From positions 181,025,948 through 181,089,947 of the forward strand of contig NC_068938.1 in assembly GCF_016801865.2 (NCBI RefSeq): DNA of 64,000 nt. The letters run 5' to 3'. The notes below the pieces were generated by a model that was given only the letters and a program-made list of their open reading frames with translations, was not told the DNA's origin and made no database searches. This document shows positions 55,301 through 64,000 of the stretch, one piece after another (positions within the stretch are counted from its first letter, which is position 1; the number at the start of each line of letters is the position of its first letter). The stretch is from Culex pipiens pallens (lineage: Eukaryota; Arthropoda; Insecta; Diptera; Culicidae). The translations under genes were made by a program, and so were the position numbers.

Positions 55301-56471
55301 CCTGCGATCGCAGATCGAGCTTGAACAGTTCCCGGTAACGAGTTCCAGTTGCCATGACGTCACCGTCCGAGTTCAGCACCTTCACTCCAACGGAGTTGAA
55401 GATTACCGTGCAGCCTCGCTTCACGATCTGGTTGACTGACAGCAGGTTCGATGACAGCTCCGGGATGACTTGCACGTCATTCACGACGATCGGGGAATCC
55501 GGGCAACTTTTCGGGGTGAGCTGCATCCGCCCCTTCGCCACGACCTTCATCGCCCCTCTGTTGGCTGCAACCACGGTTCCTCCATACTGCTGAAGATCCT
55601 CCAGCATCGCGTCCGACTTCGAAAAATGGTTCGATGCGCCGGAGTCAAAGTACCAGTTGTCATCCTCCTCGTTGAGTGCCGACAACACGGTGCACCAAGC
55701 ACTTCCGTCTTTCTTCGGCTCCTTCATCTTGCAATCACGAGCGATGTGACCGTAGTTGTGGCAGCGCCGACATTTCGGTCCTTTGGATGTGCTCGGGTGA
55801 CTGCTGGGTGGATTGCTCTGGTGGCTTTTCGTCGACTTCTTGTGCTGCTTGTTGCTTGCGAACGCGGCCCCCTCCGACGGAACAGACACCTCCTGCAGCA
55901 GCTTCGTCTTGATTAGATCCCCTGTGATTGCTTGTCCGCAATTTTCCAAGGCCATAATCATTGGACGATACGATGCTGGCAATCCGTTGAGCAGGAACGA
56001 TCCGACCCACTCGTCCGTCACGTCAAAGCCGATTCCGCGCAACTGGTGTGCGGCCTCCAGGATGTCGGACACAAACGCTTGCATCGACTCGCTGTTGTCC
56101 AGCCTCGTCGACGTCAGTTTGTTGATTAGCGCCATCCGTCGAGTCAATCCGGAATCCTCGAAGACATTTTCGAGCTTCGTCCAAGCTTCCTTCGCCGTTT
56201 GCACCCCCCTGAGGTGGTGGAAGTTCGATTTGTGGACCATGAGGATGATCCGCCCCTTGGCCAACTTGTCCATCACCGGGTCGACCACGGCGCCTGCTGC
56301 CGGTTCAACTGCGTCCCAAAGGCCTTCAACCTCCAACATCGTCTGCACAGCGAACTTCCAATCCGGCCAGTTTTCACGGCCCATCAGGAGCTCCATCGGC
56401 GGCAGATTCGACAGGGTTTGCTTTGTGGCAGCGCGCCCGGGAGCATCAGCTCCGTCCCCGCCCGTGGACAT
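52338..56471 (-). CDS. Copia gag-pol polyprotein, intact
   Basis: 1377 codons from ATG 56471. Gag with a UBN2-like region (PPMELLMGRENWPDWKFAVQ; NGLPASYRPMIMAL) and a CCHC knuckle at C234-C247 (CRRCHNYGHIARDC). Protease DSGA at D276. Pre-integrase box VWHQRLGHL. Integrase with the HHCC part, HTDICGPF, SDNGKEY and TPEQNGMSERGNR. RT with KARLVVKGF, DVKTTFL-like DATTAFLQSEL and catalytic YVDD at 1058-1061. RNase H with ADASWASD and STCEAEYMAL. All domains are in one frame, so gag must be made by a ratio mechanism such as splicing or processing, as in other copia elements. Confidence 0.96.
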   Translation of the reverse strand: MSTGGDGADAPGRAATKQTLSNLPPMELLMGRENWPDWKFAVQTMLEVEGLWDAVEPAAGAVVDPVMDKLAKGRIILMVHKSNFHHLRGVQTAKEAWTKLENVFEDSGLTRRMALINKLTSTRLDNSESMQAFVSDILEAAHQLRGIGFDVTDEWVGSFLLNGLPASYRPMIMALENCGQAITGDLIKTKLLQEVSVPSEGAAFASNKQHKKSTKSHQSNPPSSHPSTSKGPKCRRCHNYGHIARDCKMKEPKKDGSAWCTVLSALNEEDDNWYFDSGASNHFSKSDAMLEDLQQYGGTVVAANRGAMKVVAKGRMQLTPKSCPDSPIVVNDVQVIPELSSNLLSVNQIVKRGCTVIFNSVGVKVLNSDGDVMATGTRYRELFKLDLRSQETKSALACSSAVGLEVWHQRLGHLNLPSVRKLASGLANGIKIVGTDKEDCKVCPMGKHTRQPFNKKGSRATGMLDVVHTDICGPFEVPSMGGSRYYILFVDDRSRKMWVFFLKTKSEEEVLRTFKEFHRMVERQSERKLKVLRSDNGKEYVNNGMRSYLKQHGIVHQTTNPYTPEQNGMSERGNRTIVERARCLLFGAGLEKKFWAEAVGTAVYLLNRSPTQGHESTPEEVWTSKKPDLSHLRIFGTKAMVQIPKQKRRKLDPKSHECIFVGYDEHVKGYRFYDPQSRKVFSSREVRFINEGVLEKQEDQRQEQVVRLDIEPYVPPTASGSPNRFVEIDDAAENELKNPDTDRVPDVDNSEDEFLGFEETAGSVTDVTSVLPPQSSSNPPLSPELRRSGREHKLPGKYDDFHVSLRGLPRPNPLQEVESTDTSDDDASEDNSSEESDDPVPPSRDTSCVVATARSLAVDGDPLTHKDALSREDSASWKKAMFDEYEALMANDTWTLTELPKGRKAIKCRWVFKTKHDASGNVDRHKARLVVKGFSQRKGEDYDETYSPVVRHSSLRYLFALSARYDLSMDQMDATTAFLQSELEEEIFMEQPPCFQDPTRRNLVCRLNKALYGLKQSSRVWNGKLDAALKRFGLHSSKYDPCLYNRIADGKILFVAIYVDDVVIVSNDEGVKNEIKAKLSSTFRMKDLGPVSSCLGIRVTRGQGCVALDQQAYIESMLTRFNMQNAKPVSTPSNPCVKLIKEMAPKTADEAEKMKRVPYPEAVGSLMYLATCTRPDIMHAVNQLSRFNANPGPKHWEAVKHLFRYLRGTCGLKLRYRKHGNTELVGYADASWASDLDDRKSTSGYIFMLQGGAVAWSCKRQPTVALSTCEAEYMALAATVQEASWWHGLLAQLGRKQPIELRCDNQSAICIAKNGGYTPRTKHIDIRHHYIRDALDKKIVQLTYVSTDEQTADGLTKSLEQIKLERNRSAMGISGSA

Positions 56472-56550
56472 TTCGATCGCGAAACTTCCGAAAACTCGCG
56501 GCGAAAAACTTTTTTAACTCGAACAAACGCGTTCGAACAGGCCCATAACC

Positions 56551-56733
56551 TGTAAAAGGTGGAGCGGCAGTAGAAATAAAACCGCGTGTACGTTTGTCAA
56601 AGTTATATTCGAGAGTGTTTACAGCAGAGTGAAAATATCTGACAGGAGTTGAGCTACACGCTAAAGGGCGTTTACTCATTTCTTCTTGTTTACTAATCTA
56701 CCACAGACAAGTGGACAGCTTAAATCTCCAACA
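56551..56733 (-). repeat. 5' LTR of copia element 2
   Basis: 183 bp, followed on the minus strand by the GGTTATGGGCC primer site. Confidence 0.95.
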
Positions 56734-57114
56734 TTTTACTCATCACATGACATGAATTACAGTTACTTATGTAAAAATTGATAAACTCCGTGGGCAACTC
56801 AACCGACGTCGTTTTTATGTCGACCAGCACGCTCGATGTTCATTTTTCGATTCCGGAACAGCGCTGACTTGTATCGGTTCTCCATCAAACCCTTCCTCCT
56901 CCTCGTCGCAGCAATCACAGCAACCTAGTTTTATGATCGTGCCCAGGGCCAGCATATTTTTGTTTCGAATAATAAACCATCGACCGCTCCGACTACGGCA
57001 CGAAGTATTGGCGCTTATGTCGTCGAGCTTGCTTGTGTGGTCAGTCCCGCAATCGTCACCAGCATTTAACATCTTTGCCAGGTTGTTCAGGACGTCGTCA
57101 GTTGGGTTGATTAC

Positions 57115-57450
57115 CGATATAGACGTTTGCGGGGGTACACGTCGTTGCTGCCGAAGTCGGGTAGACGCCCGTTGGTGACGTGCGACCTGAGTGTATCCGC
57201 AGGGTTTCCTCCGTGAAAGAGTTGAAGAAGAGGGACAGCAGGGTTTTGGGTTCTAACAGAGGGATTCAAAAACAAATATTAATGTTTTGGAATTTGCACT
57301 TTCAAATTTTTCCACTCACCCGATTCCAGCTTCTTCGAAATGGACAAAACAGATTTTGGCAAGTGATCTCGATCTGGTCGAAAGTTTTGGCGTAATTTTC
57401 GATACTGGCCAAGGAGAACTGCTTGTAGCGAGACGAAGAGTTCGAATAGC
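57115..57450 (-). CDS. Possible last two exons of an unidentified gene
   Basis: A minus-strand intron fits at 57319-57253 (67 bp, gtgagtgg ... ctgttag). Joining the frames gives QYRKLRQNFRPDRDHLPKSV, SISKKLESEPKTLLSLFFNS, FTEETLRIHSG and so on to a stop near 57112. The upstream end of the first exon (near 57448, after cgcagtag) is unsure, and other frames are also open in part. No domain recognised. It may be the 3' end of a cellular gene or a remnant. Confidence 0.35.
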
Positions 57451-57454
57451 TACT

Positions 57455-58055
57455 GCGACCACTATCCGGAAGTCCCCATCCGCCGCCACCACTTTCACTT
57501 CCCCCGCGACCTCCGTCAATGAACGAAGACAAGATGAAAATTTAATGGAACGTCATTCCCGCCAGTACTGCATGGACTTCTAAGCTAGCTGTGTGAACTA
57601 TTGGGCGTTCCGGTGTTCCAGGTTGATGAGGCCGTCTTTATCGTCGCAGCCGGAAACAGTAATGTGTTCCGTGGCCTTGCTGCTCCGTTCTGTCCCGGCC
57701 GCTGGTTATTTTCCTAATATTTGAAACAAAGGGCCATACACGTTCTGGTCTTTGTTTTGAAAAATATTGTTTTCGTCCCTGAGCTAACACGTTTTCAAAA
57801 TCAAAACAACCCAGTTTCCATATTGGTCCTCGGGAGCAAATGGTCTATGAGAAATCTTCGAAACAAACAAAAAGTCATGGGTTTGGGCCTTTGTAAAATT
57901 CTATTTTTTTCACACAAAAGTGTTCTTTTTTATTCTTTATTCAATATGTAGCGTTAGTTAAAGGTTCTTAGCATCGTTTGCAACAAAAAAGCTGTTTGTT
58001 TACTTTTTTGACTTGGGTCCTTTTACAATGTTTTGCTTGAAATAGACTTGATATT
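57455..58055. other. No gene recognised
   Basis: Short open frames only; AT-rich from about 57720. Confidence 0.4.
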
Positions 58056-58059
58056 ACTA

Positions 58060-58978
58060 CACTGAGGAAAAAGAATGTAAGATTTTCATAAGTCCACATC
58101 TTATGTGCTGCCTGATTTGAGTATCCACTAGCCTCTCGCGATTTTCATAGACAATCTTATGACCGTCACTATAAATTCATATGGTTATAACTAATCTTTA
58201 CTTATGAATTTGGTCCACTGTTGATAGACTATGGACTTCATAAGAAATTCTTATGGAATTCATCTGTAATTTGTCAATGGTTTTCGCGTAAGATGCTAGT
58301 GTGAATTTTTTTGACATTTCAAGATGTCGAAAAGACGGATCTTGCAGACCGGTTCCGGTAACAACTACACAAAGCTGTTGCCGCCGCTATGAGTTTCTGA
58401 TCGGACGAATCAATTTTCTTGTTTACCGCGACCTCCAAGGCTCAGGTAAGTTCTGTGGCGGGTGTTTCGTGGGTTTTGGTTCGAAGTTGAATATTTTATT
58501 TGGGTATTTTCAGGTAACATTAACGACCGTTGGTTCCAACGGCGGCCCTGCTCAGCATCCTCCAGAAGGATCCGGAGAATAGCATCGATGACGACAGTTC
58601 CGTGCAGCGACTGGTCGAAGGTCGGAGAAAACATCTCCTCGAAGCAAAAAAGGAAATGAAGTTTTGGGTATAAAACGATAGTTTAAAAATATATACGTTT
58701 AAAATTGAAATTAATTTTTGTTTTCATTCAACAAAAAATAAGAAAAATGGTTATGAAAAACGATGTTTGTTAATATGATCTCCATGAGCATTGCCATATA
58801 TTCTGTACACAATTCCATCTATGAATGTCATAAGATAACTCAATGGAAATCTTAAGTAACGGCTTTGTCAAATTTCCCCTCCCAGCCATAAGAAAATCTT
58901 ATGACATCCGAATAAAATCCTGATGTCGAAAGGTCATAAGACGTTCTTATGGATTTTGCCAGTTCTTTTTTCTGAGTG
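58060..58978. mobile_element. TA-flanked TIR element carrying a gene-like insert
   Basis: Ends CACTGAGGAAAAAGAA and the reverse complement of CACTCAGAAAAAAGAA, flanked by TA at 58058-58059 and 58979-58980. Both flanks contain several copies of cttatg/cataag palindromes (58080-58265 and 58830-58960). The middle is not repeat-like. Confidence 0.75.
58322..58674 (+). pseudogene. Captured two-exon gene fragment in the TIR element
   Basis: An ATG at about 58324 starts MSKRRILQTGSGNNYTKLLP, then a stop. A plausible intron (gtaagttctg ... tattttcag) occupies 58446-58513. The second exon has one frame that looks genuinely coding to its stop: ALLSILQKDPENSIDDDSS, then VQRLVEGRRKHLLEAKKEMK, FWV. The reading frames do not join without a shift. 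Source gene not recognised. Confidence 0.45.
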
Positions 58979-58980
58979 TA

Positions 58981-60140
58981 GTACATTAAAGAAAAGTATA
59001 TTTTTAAGGAAAAAAAAACAAAACAAAGTTTGTTACAGCAGTATCAATTGATAGAAAAGAGTGGAAAAGCTTTGAGAGATAAGAGAATCAAAAGTTAGTA
59101 AAATTAAAATCAAATGTTGGATATTAAATAGAAGAATCAGTGAAGAATTGGGAATCAGAAGAGCATAATAAAAATAGGAGATAGGTGGTAGCTGAGAATG
59201 AAGAGAAGAGAAACCCCGTTGTGCGATGTTTCAGGTACATCCACAGCAGTTGACTCAACATACTGCGAATCAAAACAATACCGTCTACAATCACAAATTA
59301 CTTCCCTTTCCCACATTGTCGCGCCCCTTTCTTTTAGCCGTCTCGACTCTGACCCGCGGTGGTCAAAAGTTTACGATCCGTTTCAACAGGCCACCAGCTA
59401 GGTCATCATGAAAACCAAGCCAACGTGGAGGTAAGAAAATAGGACACTCGCAAGGAACCAGAGCTATACTGTTCTGATCAAGATAATTCGGATGATCTAA
59501 CAGAACTACGGATGTTGTTAGTTACGCTCTTTCCAGGATGTTCCTTACGTGGACGTCAACCGAAGAGCACACAACAAGGTCAGTGCCATTGCATGCTCTT
59601 AGGTATCAATCCTTGGCAGATTTTAAATTTGTATAAAACTAATTTTAATTAAGAGTATCAATATGATTTAGAAAAATAAAATAAACACTTTAATAACGAT
59701 AAATCACCAGCATTTTTGTTTTATTTTTAAGAAATCATATTTATAACTCTTATTTTAGGTTTTCAATTCAAACTCTTTGAAGCAACCATTGAAAATTTAT
59801 ATCAAATTATACAAACGTGGGCGCCGTGGACTCGAGGTACGGCTCTGGTCAAGTGTAACATAGCTAGTTGCACCTTTTTTCAGATAAACTACACATCCGG
59901 TGATTCAATAGTGTTAATTTACCACTTTTTAGTTTGTACCATGTTGGTTTGACAAAGTCGTAAAGCTGTTTCCCTTCCCTTTCGAGGAGCGTACTTTGTC
60001 AACCTCAAAGTTTGAACTTTTCTTTCATAGTTTAGCATAGAGAGAAACAGTCTTATGAGTGAGACAATAAACTTTTTTAACTGCTCGAAGTAGAGAATGC
60101 GCTTTTAACACTTCCAAACGCTTATTTCCATACCCTCAAA
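58981..60140. other. No gene recognised
   Basis: AT-rich. 59190-59600 is richer in GC and has a frame with MFQVHPQQLTQHTANQNN that lacks any domain. 59850-59880 resembles 2505-2535. Confidence 0.35.
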
Positions 60141-60144
60141 AAGC

Positions 60145-61904
60145 TCATCGCACCAGGCACGCCTTCTTCTCCAGGTGCGCCTTCAGCGAGCAGTTGTACG
60201 TGAACCGCTGGTCACACTCCGGACATGCGTACGGCTTCTCATGGGTATGAATCCGCTGATGGACGCGGTTAGCTTCGCCCGATTTGAACCGCTTGCCGCA
60301 CACTTTGCACTCGTACTTGCGCTCGTCCGAGTGCACCGACATGTGCTTCAGGAGGCTCCGCCTGCAATTGTAGTATTGAAATAGGGTTTTTGCTGAAATT
60401 TTGAAGCACGAACTTGTCATGGAACCGCTTCTCGCACTGATTGCACTGCATCTTGGGTTCCTCGTGCTTGTCCCGGTGCAGCTTGAGCGAACCTTGCGTC
60501 GAAAGTGTAGCTCCGCACACGTCACAAACGAATCCCAGCGTTCCGCAGCCTTCCTCGTGGTTGGCGCACGCCCCCTGGTTGAAGAAAGTTTTCGCGCAGC
60601 CGGGCTTGCCACACTGGAAGGGACGTATGCCGTCGTGTCGCCGGAGGTGCGCCTCCAGCGTTCCTTTCCGGGTAAAATGCTTATCGCAGCGTGGGCACTT
60701 GACACGCTTCCGCAGCGCTCCACACTTGCGTTGGTGGTGGAACAAAATATCGCCGGCCAGTGGGAATTTGTGACCGCAGTTGCGGCAGGAACGCGCACCG
60801 GTGGAGGCTTCATCCTGGTCGGAGGATTCGGACCCTTCGGGGTTATTCTCGGAGTGCGGTTTCTTGGATTGTTGGCTGCTGGTGTCTGACTGAGGATCGT
60901 TTTCTACGCTCTGACAAACCGTCATGTGGTTCTGGCAGTCCTTACTGGAATTATGTAGATTTAATAAAGCATTTCTTTAAAAAACAAAGCACCAAACATA
61001 CGCTAGCGCAAACATCCCGTTACATCGCGGGCAAACCGAAGGAATGTGGGCAGTATTGTGAGCTTCAAGTTCAGCTGCCGTCGGAAACTCCAACGAACAG
61101 ATTTTGCAAGTTTTGGGTGTTGATGCGCACATGGCTTCATGCTGAGTGCACGCCTTTGGACTGGGAAACGCTTGCTGGCAAGTGGTGATCCCACATTTGA
61201 AGGGATTTATGTCTAAAAAAACAAATCAATCAGTAACTTCACCTTCACGCCTCGATATTGCCACCTTTGTGCCCGTTCATGTGATAGCCATATTCGTTTT
61301 TGTTGATGAAGTTCGCTGGACATATCGAACAATTGAAAACGGCCACCGATGGCTTCTTGGGTTGCACCGTCGGCTTCGCTACCTTCACGAGCGTCACTTC
61401 CGGCAGCAACTGTTGAAGTTCAGCGAGCGCTTCCGGTTCCTTTTCCCGCACGGCAGCAGGTTTCTTTTTTGCCGCTTCCAGCTCGATCGGTTCCAAAACC
61501 TTCGCCTTTTGCTGCTCATCCTGCCGGACCAGTGCCGTCAGGCAGCTTCGCTTGAACGTGTAGAACAGGTTGAACATCTTCACGCAGCTGGTGCAGCACG
61601 GGACCTTGTAGGGCGCCTTTCGGAAGTTGAACTTGGCCACCAGCACGAACTCGATCTTTTTGGGCAGCGACGGATCTTCGGCGCCGAGTCCGTTGGCCAG
61701 TTCGCGGAAGCAGAACAGACAGCCCTGAATCTGCAGCGGATCGGGAGCGGCCACATGGAACTGGGGGCTGGGTTCGAACTCTATCGGTTCTTCCTTGATG
61801 TCCAGTGGATCCGGGGATGGTGAAGCTGGTTTCGGTTCGATATCATCTGGCTGCGGTGACGGTGCGAACGATTCCAAGCAGAGTTCTGATTCGTCGGAAT
61901 CCAT
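60145..61904 (-). CDS. ZAD-like / C2H2 zinc-finger protein (gene C)
   Basis: Exons on the minus strand: 61904-61265, 61212-61002, 60944-60414, 60361-60145 (1599 nt, 532 aa; introns 52, 57 and 52 bp). Two donors are weak (gtggca, gttcgt) but frame and alignment with gene B support them. Acidic Pro-rich N-terminus, ZAD-like module (CLFCFREL ... CCTSCVKMFNLFYTFKRSC), then C2H2 fingers (FNCSICPANF, CKICSLEF, CRNCGHKFP, VKCPRCDKHF, FVCDVCGATL, MQCNQCEKRF, YECKVCGKRF, YACPECDQRF). Ends KAHLEKKACLVR. Nearly the same C-terminal fingers as gene B, so B and C are inverted duplicates. I chose ATG 61904; an acceptor-like cag before 61952 leaves room for an extra 5' exon. Putative transcription factor. 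Confidence 0.85.
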
Positions 61905-61967
61905 TTGTTCGGGTTTGACTTGTGATGAGTTCTGAGCTGCCGGGGGATTCGTTTCTGCAATTGAGTA

Positions 61968-64000
61968 TGGGTCATTCCATCTGAAGCGGAACAGCATTTG
62001 AAAATTACCCTCTCCGATCCTGCTCAAATTTGGCAGGGCTGTTGATACTATCAAAACATGCAAAAATCCCGAATTTCATCCAAATCGGACCACCCCCTCC
62101 ATTTTTGTACCTCCCCAAAAAATCGACTTTTTGACGATTTTTGACCAAACCTCCTAGTTTGAAACGACGATAACTCAGGAACCACAAATCTTAGAGGGTC
62201 GGTCTTAGACTCAATTTTGAAGGAAATTGGACGTAGAATCCATTTCCGTGATCAAAATTTAGATTAATTTATTTTTTCTACCTGTATTGCGCAATTGAAA
62301 AGTTTAAACGGCCGTATCTCAAAACACCCCAACTTATTTTTTTTATTTGACCTCACCATCGTGTTCCCCGGCCAATTTTACATAAGAATCACTTATCGAC
62401 AGAAATGAATATGTTTTGTTCCAGAGATATCGAATTTTAAAGTTTTGTGTTTTCGAGATTACCTACATCAGCTTCATTCGCCGCATCTGCTAGAAGCACA
62501 CAGGCGGGCTGATCAATAACTGCTACCTGGTCATTTATTGAAATAATATTTCATCATAAATAATCTTTATCAAATTGGGCAAAAAATAACTGTATAACAC
62601 TGTAGGAAACTGGAGTTTAATCGCGAATGTTTATCTGTTAAAAACAATGAATGAAGTGAATTTCTGTGCTAACCCACAGGACAGAGCAATAACGACACAC
62701 AGTAAAGGGCAGAATTGGATTCCGATGCAAAATGCAATTAATCTTGTTAGTAACACTGAACAATAAGTGCACGATACATTATTGAGTTATAAATATGAAT
62801 TAAAATGAATAAAATTTGTTGATTTGTTGTACTCTAGTGAAGGACGATCACAAGGAGTAGGAAAAGGATTTCTGTAAAGTATAAAACTGAAAAATGTAAG
62901 AAAATCACAAAGTTTGATCTGCTGCAAAGCGGCTAATTCCCCAAATTTTGTTGCGATGATTTCGACATCGTCCGAACAACAGTGTTTTTTTTCTTCTGTC
63001 ATTCTTGGATTCTTGGAACACAATACGGCTGCTGTCCTCACGTATAAAGGATTTAAAAAAATGTACCTTGACCAAAATCATCTTTTAATCAAATGAAGCT
63101 GGCTCACAATATAAAAATTGATTTAATATGATCAATCTTTTAACCCATAAATGAGATTTGCCAAATTATGGTAAAGTGTCAATAATAAACTATAATAATA
63201 ATAAAGCAGGTTTTGGGGTTTTTGCTGAATGGTACTATTTTGCTACCGCCCATGATAAAGGCCCTAGTCATGGCCTCGGAGGTTCTCTAAAACGGTTAGC
63301 AACACGTAAATAAACGGTGCATTCAAAATAACCCAATAAATATTTTTTTCACAAAAATAGATTGATCAAGGTAGGGGAACAGCATCTAATTCCAGCGTTC
63401 TTCTAATGTTGCCATATCAGCGCTTTGGCATTCAATTACAGCTGATTAAAAGCGTTTTCAACTGAAATCGAGTGATAAATAGCTCAATAAGAAAGAAGTG
63501 AACAAGCAAGTTTCTACCAAAAGTTTTGCAAAATTTGTTGTTTAAATAGTGAAAATCTCGGGTGAGTTTTCAAAAAGCCGTAAGAGCCACCGTGACCTCC
63601 GACACTAATATTTGTTTTTCTCCCAATTGTAACAAAATTTAATTTTTTTTTTCAGTTTGGGGCACTTGAGAGACGAGTTGATGAACAATCTTAAGCATTT
63701 TTGAAATTTGTTTTTTCGTAAGTAGGTCGGATACCGATGCAAAATAGGCTTTGTTTACCATTGGCAATTACGGCTTTTTGACTTAACCTGCCAAACATAC
63801 GAGAATTTCCCCTATTAGCCATTTGAATAAATATTTGCGTAAAATTATAAAAAGATAAATTAAATTAACTATCTCCCAGAACACCAGGTAGCAGTTATTG
63901 ATCAGCCCGCCTGTGTGCTTCTAGCAGATGCGGCGAATGAAGCTGATGTAGGTAATCTCGAAAACACAAAACTTTAAAATTCGATATCTCTGGAACAAAA
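61968..64000. mobile_element. Element with long inverted arms, cut by the window end
   Basis: 62414-62530 and 63884-64000 are perfect reverse complements over 117 bp, and the pairing is still running when the window stops. The left arm probably starts near 61968 (gggtcattccatctgaag), so each arm may be about 560 bp. Interior 62531-63883 is AT-rich, with no transposase. The arm contains several Phe/Lys-coding-looking but broken stretches. Confidence 0.75.

Larger units (their letters stand above)
52148..56733 (-). mobile_element. Complete Ty1/copia retrotransposon
   Basis: 4.6 kb. Identical 183-bp LTRs (52148-52330, 56551-56733; TGTTGG...TTTTACA on the minus strand), 5-bp duplication TTTTA (52143-52147 and 56734-56738). 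Primer site GGTTATGGGCC directly after the 5' LTR and a purine tract (aaggaggtg) directly before the 3' LTR, on the minus strand. One intact polyprotein. Intact coding and identical LTRs mark a very recent insertion. Confidence 0.96.

Overview
This is eukaryotic nuclear DNA. Short GT-AG introns (about 52-67 bp), ZAD/THAP/C2H2 zinc-finger genes, Jockey and RTE LINEs, Ty1/copia elements, tRNA-derived SINEs and many fold-back MITEs point to an insect, most likely a culicine mosquito (inference; the species cannot be read from the sequence). There are no CRISPR arrays and no bacterial genes. Most of the window is transposable element or satellite; only a handful of cellular genes are visible.

Layout. 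1-2414: tandem array of a 141-bp satellite. 3697-4972: piggyBac-like TTAA element. 5236-9638: Ty1/copia element with identical LTRs but a broken polyprotein. 10752-15386: intact 1544-aa DDE transposase joined to a ULP1-like protease and a PHD-like finger. 16670-22370: decayed RTE LINE, split by a gag-only LINE (17968-19479) and by a block holding a diverged piece of the same satellite. 22690-24790: LINE fragments and a MITE. 25246-34906: a Russian-doll nest, each level bounded by its own target-site duplication: a gag-only LINE, split by an 8.1-kb LTR element, split by a 3.8-kb non-coding LTR element, split by SINEs. 35123-36145: glycine-rich protein gene on the minus strand whose 5' leader intron (36152-40976) is almost entirely a 142-bp satellite array. 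42380-46994: two zinc-finger genes in tandem. 47160-47743: degenerate gene hit by a complete Jockey LINE (47744-52055). 52148-56733: intact Ty1/copia element. 58060-58978: a TA-flanked TIR element that seems to carry a captured two-exon gene piece. 60145-61904: a third zinc-finger gene, inverted relative to the second. 61968-64000: element with long inverted arms, cut by the window end.

Most unusual find. Inside the 8.1-kb LTR element, 32580-33600 reads as a processed chimeric transcript: the start of an HMG-box protein joined to the 3' part of the retroelement and to its LTR with three introns removed exactly (59, 59 and 62 bp; the lengths agree to the base). It is inverted relative to the element, which suggests that a spliced host-retroelement RNA was reverse-transcribed and incorporated.

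Other main themes. (1) A satellite family present as three diverged arrays, with a conserved hairpin. (2) A gag-only LINE family sharing its 3' end with the complete Jockey element, i.e. a parasite/partner pair. (3) Three related ZAD zinc-finger genes with matching exon structure.
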